This document shows, one piece after another, positions 11,501 through 22,504 of a stretch of 64,000 bases of DNA (positions are counted from its first letter, which is position 1; every line of letters starts with the position of its first letter). Origin of the DNA: Heligmosomoides polygyrus polygyrus (lineage: Eukaryota; Nematoda; Chromadorea; Rhabditida; Heligmosomidae); contig OX377201.1 in NCBI GenBank assembly GCA_947396885.1, positions 10,988,332-11,052,331 of the forward strand. Reading direction: 5' to 3'. Under the pieces are notes generated by a model that had not been told where the DNA came from, did no database searches, and saw nothing but the letters and a program-made list of their open reading frames with translations. The position numbers and the translations under genes were made by a program.

Positions 11501-14500
11501 TGAGATATTGTCTTGAAGTACGTCAATTTTAGTCTACATGTTCTGTCTCTTCTGATAGAGGAAACCCTCCAATTTGCGGCAGCTTCTAACGGTCACAGGA
11601 AGTCTTATACTGTGCTCGACTTACTGCTGACTGTGAACACTTTTGCGGGTCGCGCACGCGTGGAAATTTCTGTGTACATCTAATACATTGTCATACAGGT
11701 GCGGGCCGTGATAGTAAACTAGGCAATAAAAGGATTGGTCTGATCACAGACGCAGTCAGCATCTTGCTAGTCTTCATTTTCTGTGTGGGGCCGAGCTGAA
11801 CCCGGGTCGCGTTATAACGGGAGTCATTTTGAACGCAGAGTTCCTCCCAAAACCGCGCTATAACGGGATCGTTGTAACCGACGCATCTTAAGCGGAGTTG
11901 GATTGTGTTGGCGTAAAGGAAATCTGGCCGAGACTAGAGGAAATCTAGGTTATATCGAAGGTCGCGTCTTATCCGTAGGCGTTATAACGGGAGGAGAGTG
12001 TAATCGAATATTCGATGTTTCGTGATTTTCGAATATTCGTTTGGAACCAACATCGATGCTTTAAAAGTCGAACACTCCTTCGAATAGTAGCATCGAAGGG
12101 GCCATATTCGAATATTTTCTGAAAATTAAATCAACTTTATTCGAAAACCGATTTGTGCGAGTATTCAAATAACTTAGAAATGGGGCATACTAGATTTCCG
12201 ATTTATTGAAAAAATTGACAAACCTACAAATTCGTTCGTTGATTCGTTTAAAAGTTTTCGTCATCGAATTTACTCGTTTACTTATGCATTCGATAAAATT
12301 TCTCAAAAACACAACTACAGGGCGTCTCAAGAAATGTATACACTGTTTAAAAGGTGATAATTTTGTTCAGAGTGAAGATACTAAAAAATTAAAAACTAAA
12401 TACTAAAAGAGTTAAAAGCTCATATGAAAGCATAAGAAAATAGAAATTTTATGACATATGAAGGGCATGGAATGCATCAGGCACTCGTCTGAAATTTTCC
12501 ATTTTACACTCGATTGATTGTGTTTTGCTTGAATACATGTTATACACTTTTTTCACAAAGAGGCCAATAAGATTGATTTGTGCTTATTTTGAAGCTTAAA
12601 ATTTAATTGTACATTATAGCTCTGCAAAAATGGAAAGTATTCAAAAATAAAGGTACTATGTGAAGGGTTGCAACATTGCTGCTAGTGAAGGATTTGGAGA
12701 TATTTGAAACTCACATGAAAGCGCGAGACAACGGGATTACTGTGGCGTGCAAATATTCAAGATTGCGCCATGCTCCTGCTTAGAACCTTGCATTCCAGAC
12801 TCGATTGATTGTGCATGGGCTGAATGCTTGTTACAATCTTGTTGCTGCTTGGTCTCATTAACCTGTGCTGTAATTCTTTTAACGTTTACCGTCATTCAGA
12901 AGCTGCAGTTATGTTAATTAACCTCTCCATTCAGCTTAAATGTTGCTTCACTCGTCCACAGAACGCGTCTTGTAAAATGCGGCTCCTGTTCGTGCAATCA
13001 ATAAACTCGCATGTAGCGTGTCTTTCACGAGGTTTTCGAGTTCAAAACGTTAAAAGAAGCACAGCACAGGTTAATGTGACCAAGTAACAACAAGATTGTA
13101 ACAAACATTCGGCCCATGCACAATCAATCGTGTCTGGAAAGCAAGGTTTCAGGCAGGAGCGTGGCGCAATTTTGGCTACTTTCACAACACAGTATTTCCG
13201 TTGCCTTGCACTTTCATGTGGTTCTCAAATGTCTCCAAACACTAGCAGGAATGTTACAACCCTTCACATGGTACCTTTATTTTTGAATACTCTCCATTTT
13301 TCGTAAGCTATAATGTGTAATTTAGTTTCAGACTTTAAAATGAGCACAAATCATTCTTATCGGCCGCTTTGTGAAGAAATTACAACATGTATTCAAGCGA
13401 CACACAATTAAAATGGAAAATTTCAGACGAGTGCATGGCGCATTCCATGCCTCTCATATGTCAGAAAATTTCGGTTTTTTATGCTTTTATGTAAGCCTAC
13501 AACTTTTCTAGTACGTTTACAAAGAACAAAGTTATCACTATTCTAACAGCGTATACGATTTTGAGACACCCTGTATAGAGAGCATGCTAGTGAGATTGCC
13601 ACATAAGAAAAGCTGTCACAAAATTAGAACATTTTGTACAACACATCTGCCGTTAAATGATTGTGAATGTGGGTTGTGATAATTATGCTTGCCGAGTGGG
13701 ACAATCACGATTGAACTGGTATATGACCTGAGAGGTAGCCTTGTGCTTCACAGCAGGTAACCTAATTAATTTTCGCCTGCAAAGATGGTGGACCTTATCG
13801 CAATTGATCTGTTAGTATTTTCATGTTATTGGGAGACTAAAGATTGCAAAGAAAGAAAGAAAAAATCGTTCCTTCAGAATCATTGTAATCTAGAAGTAAC
13901 TGCTGCTTTTTGTCGTTTAATCGAAATCTAATTTTAATGTTACAGGAAGTCGATTTCTATACACCGCTGCTTGTTACGGTTCACAATATTTTGTTTCCGG
14001 TCGTTCTAGTGCTGCTCTACATGATTCTGTGCATTTATGTTTTTAAAATAAAAGGGATTAGAAATGGAAAGGTCGATAAGCCCCAGATGCATGTGAGAGT
14101 TTATCAGAAAGGGATATAACGTTATCCTCTCGTCACCTATTTTTCTATGACTCTCAGCTCCAGGGAACCTTATATTAGAGGTATCACTTTTACATTACTG
14201 CACAAAATATTTAGCTCTTTCTCCAATCACTAGTCATTTGTACAAGCACGAGTATTGCCTCGACGTTCTACGCCGCGCTACAATTTTGTGCTGTTTCCCA
14301 CGCTGTTGTTATCTTCTCAAACGTAATGTGGCAACTCAGTCATGGTTAGTGTAATGCTTTTTCTCAATGTTTTCTTTTCGTAACATAAAGTTGACCGATT
14401 TTTACGAACAAAAAACACGTTTAAAATGTCCATAACGTTCTCTCGGCCTTCTCCACTTTTCGTACAGGTTTCTGATGTCAGCAGTGTAAACGCTTTTGGG

Positions 14501-16869
14501 TTTGACTCGAAAAGGTTGTTCAATCAGCGATCCATATTTTCATCAGTAAGCGTTTTTCGTTGCACACCGTTGGAAAGGGACAAGAGAAGGTGGTAGTCTC
14601 TCGTCGCAGTGTCTGTGCTACACGGTGGGTGGCGCAGCACTTCCAATTCAAAGCCTGTAGCAGCCTCTGGTGAGTCGTTCCTTGCCATGTTTGGGCGAGA
14701 ATTGTCGTGCAAGAATAGCATCGTGCTAGGAATCGGGCGCTTCTCAACAATTTTGTCTGGTCTATCCAGCTGCTGGCAGCATCCAGTCTATCCAGATGAC
14801 AGTACAATTGTACGATGAGTGCGGCCGCAGCTCGTAGTGAATGCGCCTTTGCAATCCACCAGACGTAAAACATAACCTTGAGTGAGTGGAAGTCTGTCTT
14901 TGGTAACAGCTTAGGCTACTAACCCTTGCTAGCTATTTTCAACTGCGCTTGACCTTGAGGTTCGGACACCGCTTATCATGAAGACTCCTTGAAGAGAGAC
15001 TCCGGTCATACATATTTACGCTGTAGTTGGATTCCCACCTCCGGAATCCCATGCAATCACTATCATGCAGAGGTGGAACCGGAAACTGGAGTCATGGAAC
15101 CCACTGCGTCAACTTGAACCGAAGAGGGCTTCAAAACAGATAGGCTGTTCCTCTACTATGGAAATTCCACGAGCCACAACTGCCGGAAACGCTGATGACG
15201 TCATGCGGCGATGTGATAATCTAGTAGGACGATACACTTCCAAGTTGTTAGAAATAGAACATAAGCACGCATCAAGGAAAAAGGAGTCACCAGATATGAC
15301 CGACAGGCTCTACAGGTCAATTTATAGACCAGCACATCCGCAAGCAAAATTTTAAAAAGAATCAAATCAGCACTTATAGTTGCCGTACTTTTAGGTTGCC
15401 AACATCTTGGAACTTGTTGTATAAAACTCGGTCTTGGAAATTTTTGTGCGTTTGCATGGCTACATTGTTAAAACGGAGTTTGCATATAGTAGTGCAGAGC
15501 ACAGTCTCAGGAGGTGTCGGCTCTCGTTCCTCGATTCAAGGCACTTGACACTTTCAATCATTCGGGATGGACTAGTTCTTTGTCTGGAAAGTCTAAAACA
15601 CTGACTTGTCCAGCGCAAGTGATCGTATTAAGTTTTTCGCTAATTAATGACGTTTTTTCCATGGATGGCGTGAATTATATATTTTTATGCATACTTATAT
15701 GTAGTAGTGATTGCGTGACTTGTGCTATTATATACTTTTTAAAAGATCAGACTATCGACTAGACTACTCTTCTACCAAAACCGAGGTTTATTAGTAAAAA
15801 CAAGTAGGTAGAAAATTAAGTCGAAAGTTAAAATCCATCAATAACCATCGTGCTCTCTCACTCTAATCCTTGGAGTTGGAAAAAGTGCAGCATGAGAGGA
15901 TCATTTTGAGCGTACCATCTTACCTGGAGAGAGGCCTCCTACCTTCCATTCACTTTTGCTTTTCCTTCTAAGGATTGGCCTCAGCATGCAGATCAGATAG
16001 GTATCTAATATATAATAATAATGAAGCTGGAAAACAACATCGAAAAGTGTAATAATTTTACTCAAAGTGTGAGTTTGGCTAAGGTTTCTTACAATAGAAA
16101 TTTGATTCAACATCTACTATTATTGCTTAACAACATCACATATATTTAGGAATCCACGGTCTCGTTTACATGGTTGTGAACAAACAAATTCGCGGAGAAG
16201 TGTTAAAATTGTTTGGTCTGAAAGGAAGATTTGGAACAGTCAGCTCAACAGTTCCCACGATTGCCAAAGGTACATATGTGGTCTAAAAGTGTATCTTCGG
16301 TAGGAGAATTTCCGGATCTATCCTATTTGGGGGAGGCGGAGTCGGGATCACTAAAAAGTATGTAACAAAATAAATCGGAAGTTATCGAGCGGCTTCTAGA
16401 AAACGGGATAGAATCTAAAAGAAACGAAAATCGAACAAAAACAATAAACTAAGTCGCCGCGGTTTTACAACCGTCTCGGCGGTCAAGCAGCGACGCAGTA
16501 GAGGCATGCTGCGTCCTGACACGTTATAACCAGGATCTAACATGATGAAGAGGGCACACAACTTTGCCTGCTTACAACCGTGGCAAAAAGAAATGTGTTC
16601 TTTCGTTTTGTCTTCGTGAATTTCTCTAGTTTAGGTTCTATCTCGTTCTCTAGGAGCTACTAGTTAAGCCTCAAGTCGATTTGTTACATACTTTTTAGTT
16701 ATGTCCCTCCCCCGACCTGGATAGATCCGAATTTCCTTCTGACGAAAATGTTCCACGAATTGAAATTTCTTATAAAGTAAGACGTCCATCTCAATTGCTG
16801 AATTTGAGAAGCTTACGATGCCATGTTATTTTTTTTTCAGACGAACCAATCGCGTTTGGAAAAACATAA
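8530..16869 (+). CDS. Serpentine receptor class T (srt) chemoreceptor, multi-exon, possibly degenerate
   Basis: Exons inferred from reading frame, phase and splice sites: 8530-8676 (N-terminus and start of TM1, ETEYNCSSRTLIEW), 9722-9862 (LLHIPCYRLMFFNGFLDIMD), 9918-9978 (GSVYCTNPRFNHFVG), 10049-10147 (ASVICVALAVNRVVEMIPSM), 10210-10346 (RRVYIFMVISATVFIVRPF), 13946-14092 (TM5, HNILFPVVLVLLYMILCIYV), 16150-16269 (TM7 tail, GIHGLVYMVVNKQIRGEVL) and 16841-16869 (last codons and stop). All junctions have GT donors and AG acceptors, and phases agree from exon 1 to exon 6. The motifs match nematode srt seven-transmembrane receptors, thought to act in chemosensory neurons. The intron 10347-13945 is filled with transposon debris. 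A TM6 exon is uncertain (candidate near 15583-15690), so the gene may be a pseudogene. Confidence 0.7.
9160..9560 (-). pseudogene. Tc1-like transposase relic in an srt intron
   Basis: The minus strand, across frame changes, reads WTYQQDSAPAHKSKVVQKFC, then GLPHSPDLNPMDHIEE, then RLKNAWEEIEEDPLRAAF. These correspond to the second catalytic Asp region, the SPDLNP block and the C-terminal helix of Tc1/mariner transposases. Frameshifts between the blocks show it is dead. It lies within the intron between the first and second srt exons. Confidence 0.7.
10840..12000. repeat. Stretch with recurring ttataacg(g) motifs, probable DNA-transposon remnant
   Basis: The motif ttataacg or ctataacg recurs near 10845, 10880, 11811, 11860 and 11982, in both flanks of an otherwise uncoded 1.1-kb stretch. 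Clustering of such motifs in the subterminal regions of both ends is typical of non-autonomous DNA transposons. I could not define terminal repeats or a target duplication. Palindromic ttcgaatattcg-type sequence follows at 12003-12170. Confidence 0.35.
12318..13573. mobile_element. Tc1/mariner-type foldback element in the srt intron
   Basis: The left terminus cagggcgtctcaagaaat and the right terminus, reverse-complemented cagggtgtctcaaaat, form terminal inverted repeats flanked by TA on each side (12316-12317 and 13574-13575), the target duplication of Tc1/mariner elements. Homology extends far inward: the left arm to about 12850 is matched by the right arm from about 13085 (for example acaatcaatcg/cgattgattgt, cttcacatggtacct/aggtactatgtgaag). 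The central 230 bp is not repeated and shows no transposase I recognise. Confidence 0.75.
14320..14880 (-). pseudogene. mariner transposase relic
   Basis: The minus strand contains FLHDNSRPNMARN followed by EVLRHPPCSTDTATRDYHLL, matching the mariner blocks HDNARPH and HPPYSPDLAPSDYHLF. A further piece at 14523-14317 starts NNLFESNPKAF and fits the transposase C-terminus. The pieces are in different frames and in-frame stops are present. The N-terminal DNA-binding half was not found. It sits between the srt TM5 and TM7 exons. Confidence 0.75.
14881..16149 (+). other. srt intronic sequence with a possible TM6 exon
   Basis: This span lies between the TM5 and TM7 exons of the srt gene. Around 15583-15690 the plus strand reads QVIVLSFSLINDVFSM followed by NYIFLCI. 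This can be aligned with the TM6 helix of srt receptors but lacks a clean TTTCAG acceptor and donor. The frame 15065-15355 has no recognisable domain. If the TM6 exon is absent, the receptor cannot be complete. Confidence 0.3.
16303..16745. repeat. Palindromic MITE in the last srt intron
   Basis: The left end (gaatttccggatctatcc, near 16306) and its reverse complement at the right end (near 16725-16740) are matched. Further paired blocks follow: aaaaagtatgtaaca (about 16352) against tgttacatacttttt (about 16683), and agaaaacgggatagaa against ttctatctcgttctct. The unit is about 440 bp with no coding capacity. It lies within the intron between the TM7 exon (ending 16269) and the terminal exon (16841), which may lengthen that intron without altering the coding sequence. 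Confidence 0.65.
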
Positions 16870-18730
16870 TCTGGTGAAAAGTGCTAGCTCATTGGGCGAC
16901 TGAGACTGCATCATATGTTGACAAAAGAAGGATGCGCATTGGAAATGGATATGGCCTATGGATACCTATTGAAGATTGAAACTGAGAATGTTAAGCTTTT
17001 GAAATTTACGGTATATTGAAATAAATCTGTAACACTTCGTTCCGTACAAATTCCGTTTCTGTAACGTACAGTACAAAACACAAAATATATTTGATCGTTG
17101 TGTGCCACGCAGGTTTGTTATGGTGGTGTAACTTTTCGGCCGACGTTTCGACAACTCGTCATTTTCAAAGGCCTGAAAGTACTTCCAAACTTTAGATCCG
17201 GTAACTCATTCCATCAAAGGCATACTTCTTCACATCTCTAGTTACAATAGGTTCCCACGAATGCCAAGGAGTGCCCCTCCAAAGCATACCAAGGGCTGAG
17301 CTATAAGACAATCAAGGAGCAACCTTCCATGCAGGTCTATACTAATAAGTATAGACTACGCAGTTTCAGAGTTCACACAATGGGATGAAAGGCAAGGAGT
17401 CGTGCACGGGTAATTTTCCCTGTATTAGGGTGAGTATAGATAAATTGCGTATTTTGACGTGTAACTCAGAACCGACGTATCCCTGCTAACGTTTTACAAG
17501 CTCATAAGTCCTTTGCGGGAAAAATCCAAAACTTTGAAAACAATGAATTTGTTGAAGGCAGATTCAGCATCTGCCTAATCATCAAACCCTTGAAGAATTT
17601 AACGACGTGCTTGAAAGTATTGGAATTTTTTGAAAGCAGCTCTCTAGAGGATAGTGGATAATGCCGCTTTTCATAGCAGTTTCGTGAGAAGTGAGGCGTG
17701 GCGTTATCCAGAATAATAATCCCATCTTTTCATTCTACCTGTACTAGCTCTGAACGCGTCAGTTTCCGATGCAATTTGTCGATTTGCTAGCAGTGAGCAT
17801 AGCTAATGGTCGCTTCATTTCTCACTGCCTCGCCGATGAGATCATCGCCTGAGCATCTGTTGAGAATTAAATCTATGGCGCATCCTGTGATCCATGTTTT
17901 TGGCTTTGCAAGTTACTATATCAAATAATGAGAAACGGTCGAAAGAGGTACTTAAATGTCTCCAGCTAATCGATAGCAGTTTTACGATTTCTCTTCAACT
18001 GCGACTCCATAACGCATTGGTCGTCAAGCTAGTGCACACGGCCTCGAAGTGGTTCAAATTGTAGACCTGCTTGTCCGGATTGAAATCTTTGAAACCAAAG
18101 TTGAATACTACGAAATAAAAACATCCAATTTCAGTGCGTTTTTATGAACTGCACAGCGCTTCGTTTGAGGTTGAACTCATGAGGCAATCCTAATTTCATC
18201 TCGGATTCGTTAGGAATGGACGACAACCGTGTCGCGAAGCGATCGGAGCTTCCCGTAAGCCTTATCCACCACCATCTTTGCGACGCCTACTCGCAACTTC
18301 ACGCCCGTACGAGAATCATTGTGAAAGGAGGAATTGCATGATAAATAGCATGCATGTAGTTTCCTAAACAGTGACGTATTAATGGGAAATGCGATAAGCA
18401 CCTCGTCCTCCATCTGCCGCGCAAAAATTAAAATACTTATTGAGCAGTGCGTGAAGATATTTTTTAAAAGCATTTTCAGCAATATGCAGACTTGGCTTTC
18501 TTGTGGAACAGTTGCTACCTGAGGACATTATTAGCATTGTCTTAGCAAAAGGCTTGAAATGTTAATATTCCTTTTGAAGCCGCTCATCACCACGAGCCCT
18601 TGAGTAAGCGTGAAGTATTTACTACGATTAGTTTCTTCCCTATATTAAAAGACTTGGTTAGCAGAACTCTCGATTTGTTTTTCTGTTTTAAAAACATCCT
18701 AATCTTTTGTGATGTGGTCGTACTTTTTTT
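16870..18730. other. Intergenic sequence with a weak DDE-transposase trace
   Basis: At about 17730-17640 the minus strand reads DGIIILDNATPHFSRN, which resembles the central DNA-H block of DDE transposases, followed by KRHYPLSSRELLSKNS. Downstream minus-strand frames (18482-18210) have no domain I recognise. The sequence cttttcggccgacgtttcgac at about 17132-17152 resembles repeat-element ends but could not be placed. Nothing else coding was seen. Confidence 0.3.
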
Positions 18731-18734
18731 TTCT

Positions 18735-18990
18735 ACAGAGGGGCAGCTTAAATCATGGTGGTCGAAGTGTGCGGCCTGTCGTCGTTAGTGCGAAGGACAT
18801 GGCCGTACCATCGAAGACGAATTTCGCGCAGCTTCTCGGCTATCGGGGCGACACCGAACCTCTGTCGTATGGCGTCGTTGCGAACGCGGTCCAAACGCGT
18901 AACACCAGCCGTCCACCGTAGCATTTTCGTCTCCATTACACTGAGGCGGCTTTCAATTTCCTTCGTCACGGGCCAGCACCAGGGTCAAGC
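18735..18990 (-). pseudogene. RTE-type LINE, C-terminal fragment
   Basis: The minus strand reads MTKEIESRLSVMETKMLRW, GVTRLDRVRNDAIRQRFGVA and LREIRLRWYGHVLR. This is the conserved C-terminal region of nematode RTE-clade reverse transcriptases (ETKMLRW, then IR..G..PI..K.RE.RLRW.GHV.R). Only the 3' end is present, as is common for 5'-truncated LINE insertions. No EN or RT core was found upstream (to the right). Confidence 0.8.
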
Positions 18991-19349
18991 GTGGGGTTCG
19001 ATTTTTGCCGAAAGTTTACGACCCCCCCTTCGGGAACGGATTTGGTACTACCCCCCCCCCTATTCTTCAGGTTCGTTTTTCTTTGTTTTATTTCTTATCT
19101 CCATTGATTTTTTTTCAATTCTTTAATGTGATTTTTGTACCCTTTAATAGGTTCATCTTTCCAGATGTGATTTCGACGCTTACGACTAGCACTGGAAATT
19201 CGCTCGCAGCTTCCTCCACAGATGATCTCAATGATTTATTGAATATAATTATATGAAAATAGGATTGAATATCAAAAAAAATTTTAATGCCGATTACTGT
19301 GCAGTGAAAAATAAAGATTTCCTGTCTGCAGATTTATGGTCAATGAGAG

Positions 19350-19670
19350 ATTTTCATTTTTTCAGATTTTCCCAGGACGTCATGGACATGGTAGTTTCTG
19401 CCTGATGAGCCACATCTACTTCCAGAATTGCACTCTATAAAATTTCAAGTGTTAATTACTGAGGACGACCTAAGTGCTTTCCCTACAAGATTTTTGAAGC
19501 GCTCTTCGAGTCGATGACGGAATGGCAACCGAAGGACGGACTTGCTTGAAAAGTAATTTCTCTCCTGCAGGAAACAGCACCAGAAGATGTAATCGCACCC
19601 TATAAAATTTTAAGCCCGTTGGACACACAGTGATAAAACTATGTTTCTCTGAAACGATATTCTATATTAG
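19350..19670. repeat. Dispersed repeat, left part, interrupted by the glutathione peroxidase gene
   Basis: It aligns with 21805-22130 along its length, sharing blocks such as ttgcactctataaaat, gatgacggaatggcaacc/gatgacgggatggcaacc, ataaaattttaagcc and gacacac. In this copy similarity stops at about 19670 where the peroxidase transcript region begins, and resumes at about 20483. In the copies at 22100-22160 and 22365-22410 the two halves are contiguous. Confidence 0.75.
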
Positions 19671-19676
19671 TTTATT
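19671..19676 (-). terminator. Polyadenylation signal AATAAA of the glutathione peroxidase gene
   Basis: The minus strand reads AATAAA 164 bp downstream of the stop codon, right at the junction with the flanking dispersed repeat. The 3' untranslated region is therefore complete up to the poly(A) signal and ends at the insertion boundary. No A-tail remains. Confidence 0.65.
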
Positions 19677-19839
19677 AGAAGCACAAAGCTCCACAGATGC
19701 TGAAGTGTAACTGTCACCGAGAGGACACAGGGCAAGGCATTTGCAAAGAAGGCAATCATAAGGGGCAAGTGAGCAAAACACACGCAGTGAAAGGGTGCGG
19801 AAACCGATTAAACGTTTGCAAGACGCCGCTCGGAGTTTC

Positions 19840-20409
19840 CTAGGGAGATTCGGCAAGTAACTGCTCAATGTCGGCCGTCATCGCGTTCGGGGACGTAGTT
19901 GGAGCAAACCTCTTCACCACCTGACCTTTTCGATTGATCAAGAATTTGGTGAAATTCCACTTAATACCGTCGGTCACAAATCCACCTTGCTCCTTCTTTA
20001 GGAAGTTCCAGAAGGGATCAGCATCGTCTCCGTTCACGTTCACCTTCCCATACAGGTCTGGCTCGTAATTGAATTTTTCCTTGACGAACTTGATGATGTC
20101 AGCTTCACAAGACGGTTCCTGTGCTCCAAACTGATTGCAAGGGAAGGCAGCCACTCGGAGGCCTTGGTCGTAATACTTGTCCTGTAGAGCCTTCAGTTCT
20201 GTGTAGTGGTTTTTGGTGAAGCCACACTGTGATGCAACGTTCACAACAATGACAACTTGTCCCCTGTATTTACTCAGAGAAACAGTGCTGCCGTCGCTAG
20301 CTTTAACCGAGAAATCGTATATAGTCTTGTGTGCTGCCATCGCATCAGAGTCGTCGGAGGACGACAGCACGAACGGCACGCACAGGGCGAGAAGGTCGAA
20401 GGACCGCAT
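19840..20409 (-). CDS. Glutathione peroxidase (cysteine type, GPx), intronless
   Basis: A 189-codon uninterrupted frame of typical length for the family. It reduces hydrogen peroxide and lipid hydroperoxides using glutathione or thioredoxin. Visible motifs: peroxidatic Cys62 in NVASQCGFTKNHY (a Cys codon, not selenocysteine UGA), FPCNQFGAQEP at 89-99 with the catalytic Gln97 and a possible resolving Cys91, and WNFTKFLI at 151-158 giving Trp151 and Asn152. These four complete the usual catalytic tetrad. The first about 23 residues (LLALCVPFVL) resemble a weak secretion signal; a second Met at 24 could start a cytosolic form. Lack of introns and an abrupt junction with a dispersed repeat on both sides suggest a retrocopy or a captured gene. 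No disabling lesion is visible. Confidence 0.93.
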   Translation of the reverse strand: MRSFDLLALCVPFVLSSSDDSDAMAAHKTIYDFSVKASDGSTVSLSKYRGQVVIVVNVASQCGFTKNHYTELKALQDKYYDQGLRVAAFPCNQFGAQEPSCEADIIKFVKEKFNYEPDLYGKVNVNGDDADPFWNFLKKEQGGFVTDGIKWNFTKFLINRKGQVVKRFAPTTSPNAMTADIEQLLAESP

Positions 20410-20482
20410 CAGACGAGGTGGACCGCAACGAGACGATGGAATGATGAAAAGAAGATGAAACGAGACGAAAAATTTATATGAT

Positions 20483-20830
20483 CAGACGTCTCGATTTACC
20501 GAAAAGATATCGACACACTAACCACATGGAACACGTTACTTTTAGAACCTGCCTTTTAAAGCATAGAAAACACATCTACTAAAGCTTTATGAATTTTCTA
20601 GGAGCCCCAAAAAATCTCCGTTTTACGACAGTTTAATGCGGCCACTGCGTTCTCTGACATGACCAATCGCAATTGAAATATGGACGGACTCCTCGCTGGA
20701 AATTTTTTTTCTGCCTTCTGAAGGACAGGACGACAAGAGTGGAATTGCATCATATAAAATTTTAAGTCATGCTTAACATACAATAAAAACTATGCTTCTC
20801 CGCTGCGATGAAGGTATGACGAGGATGGAT
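20483..20830. repeat. Dispersed repeat, right part, after the glutathione peroxidase gene
   Basis: Begins cagacgtctcgattt and continues through ccgaaaag, gacacactaaccacatgg and ttttaaagc. It matches 22372-22490 (cagacgctccgattt, ccgaaaaa, gacaccgctaatcacatgg) and 22137-22230. From about 20700 it repeats motifs of the left part again (ataaaattttaag), so the family seems built of tandem sub-blocks. Confidence 0.7.
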
Positions 20831-21415
20831 CGCACACAAAATTCTCATTTTTCAGGAAAATACTATTTTTTAGCCGAAGCAGATCACCCATACGGATAAA
20901 ATTTAGCCACAAGAATCTAGAAGTTTTGATCAATTCACTGTGAAAAAATTGTGATTTTCTGGATAGAACAGGATGAATCGACCTCTGGTCGACTTTGCAC
21001 CAACGTCATCGGAGCATAAAATGGAACGTTCACAAAAAAGGTTCATAACTCGGTAAGTTTTTCGTATTTTGAAAATCCTTCTAGCCTGTCAGGAAGAAGA
21101 TAAAACGCTCTTTTTCACAGTGTAAAAATCGTTTTTCAGAAAAGGAGTCGTCAAGCGTGGCTGCTGGTTCGATTTTTGTGCGAAAAAAAAATTGAAGTGG
21201 CTTCACAAAAATATTCATAAGTTGACCAATTCTTCGAAGTTTCAAAATCCTTCTAGTTTTTCAGAAACTAAAGGAAGAGCCCTTTCTTGCTATGTAAGAA
21301 TTAATGTCAAAAATTCGGTCTTCATGCGCGGCAGAGGAGGTTCAATTTCTGGTCCATTTCGCAAAAATACGTACCGAAAATCGAACCCCCCCCCCCGCCC
21401 CGCATGAAGACCCCT

Positions 21416-21615
21416 NNNNNNNNNNNNNNNNNNNNNNNNNNNNNNNNNNNNNNNNNNNNNNNNNNNNNNNNNNNNNNNNNNNNNNNNNNNNNNNNNNNNN
21501 NNNNNNNNNNNNNNNNNNNNNNNNNNNNNNNNNNNNNNNNNNNNNNNNNNNNNNNNNNNNNNNNNNNNNNNNNNNNNNNNNNNNNNNNNNNNNNNNNNNN
21601 NNNNNNNNNNNNNNN
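21416..21615. other. Assembly gap (200 N)
   Basis: A run of 200 undetermined bases, flanked on the left by a C-rich repeat end. Translations spanning it are meaningless. The true gap size is unknown. Confidence 0.99.
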
Positions 21616-21799
21616 AATAATTCCTTTTTTTCCAGGTGCAGCATCGACTGTATTAGATTAGCTCAAGAAAGAGTGCAACTGTTTGATTTAGTAATTTGTT
21701 AGAAAAAACTCTGATAAAGGTTTTGTGTAATCTTCTGATAGTAATATTCTTTTGGTTACAGTGGAAAATAAAGCACTTTTGAAAGCAGTTGTCGAACTA

Positions 21800-22504
21800 A
21801 TCACAACGAGTTCAACTTTTCAGACTTTCCGAGCATCTCGTGGAACGGCACATTTTTGTGTCTGAAGGAGCAACATCTGCTCTCGAGATTGCACTCTATA
21901 AAATGCCGAGTGTTAATTTCTAAAGCTGACTTCAGTGCTTTATCCTCAAAATTTTTTAGACACTCTCGGAAGCGATGACGGGATGGCAACCGGAGGATGG
22001 ACTTGTTACGGAACTGATTTTCTCTCTTCTCGAAGAAACAGCATTAGAGTGAGGGGTTGTATCCAATAAAATTTTAAGCCACAGTTTGACACACGGGAAT
22101 AAAACCTGTTTTTTTGAGACAATCTTTTGTATAAACCGATTTGTATCATTTGCCGAAAAAATTTGACACAGTTAACCACATGGAAGGCGCTATGTTAGAA
22201 CCCACACTTCTTACAGCTTTAAGAGCTCTGTGAATTTTTCAGAGATGTCGCACATACCACGAAATATGGTAGGTTACGTGGAGCCATTGCGTTCTCCGCT
22301 TTCGTCGATCGCCACTGAAGGAAGAACTTCTCGCGGCAAAAAATTTCCACCTTCTTTTCTGAGAGAGTCTTCTGTATAAACAGACGCTCCGATTTGTACC
22401 ATTTGCCGAAAAAATTCGACACCGCTAATCACATGGAAACCGCTATCTTTACAAGCTGCTTTTTAAAGCGTAGAATCCACACATCTTACGAACAAACCTC
22501 AATA
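21800..22504. repeat. Unoccupied copies of the dispersed repeat
   Basis: Two consecutive copies of the block that flanks the peroxidase gene. The sequence tttgtataaa followed by ccgatttgtatcatttgccg (about 22120-22160), and again tctgtataaacagacgctcc (about 22370-22390), run uninterrupted here. The gene lies at the equivalent point in the 19.3-20.8 kb copy. No coding function was seen. Confidence 0.7.

Noticed and set aside
21304..21702. Frames spanning the N run
   Set aside because: They consist mostly of undetermined codons across an assembly gap.
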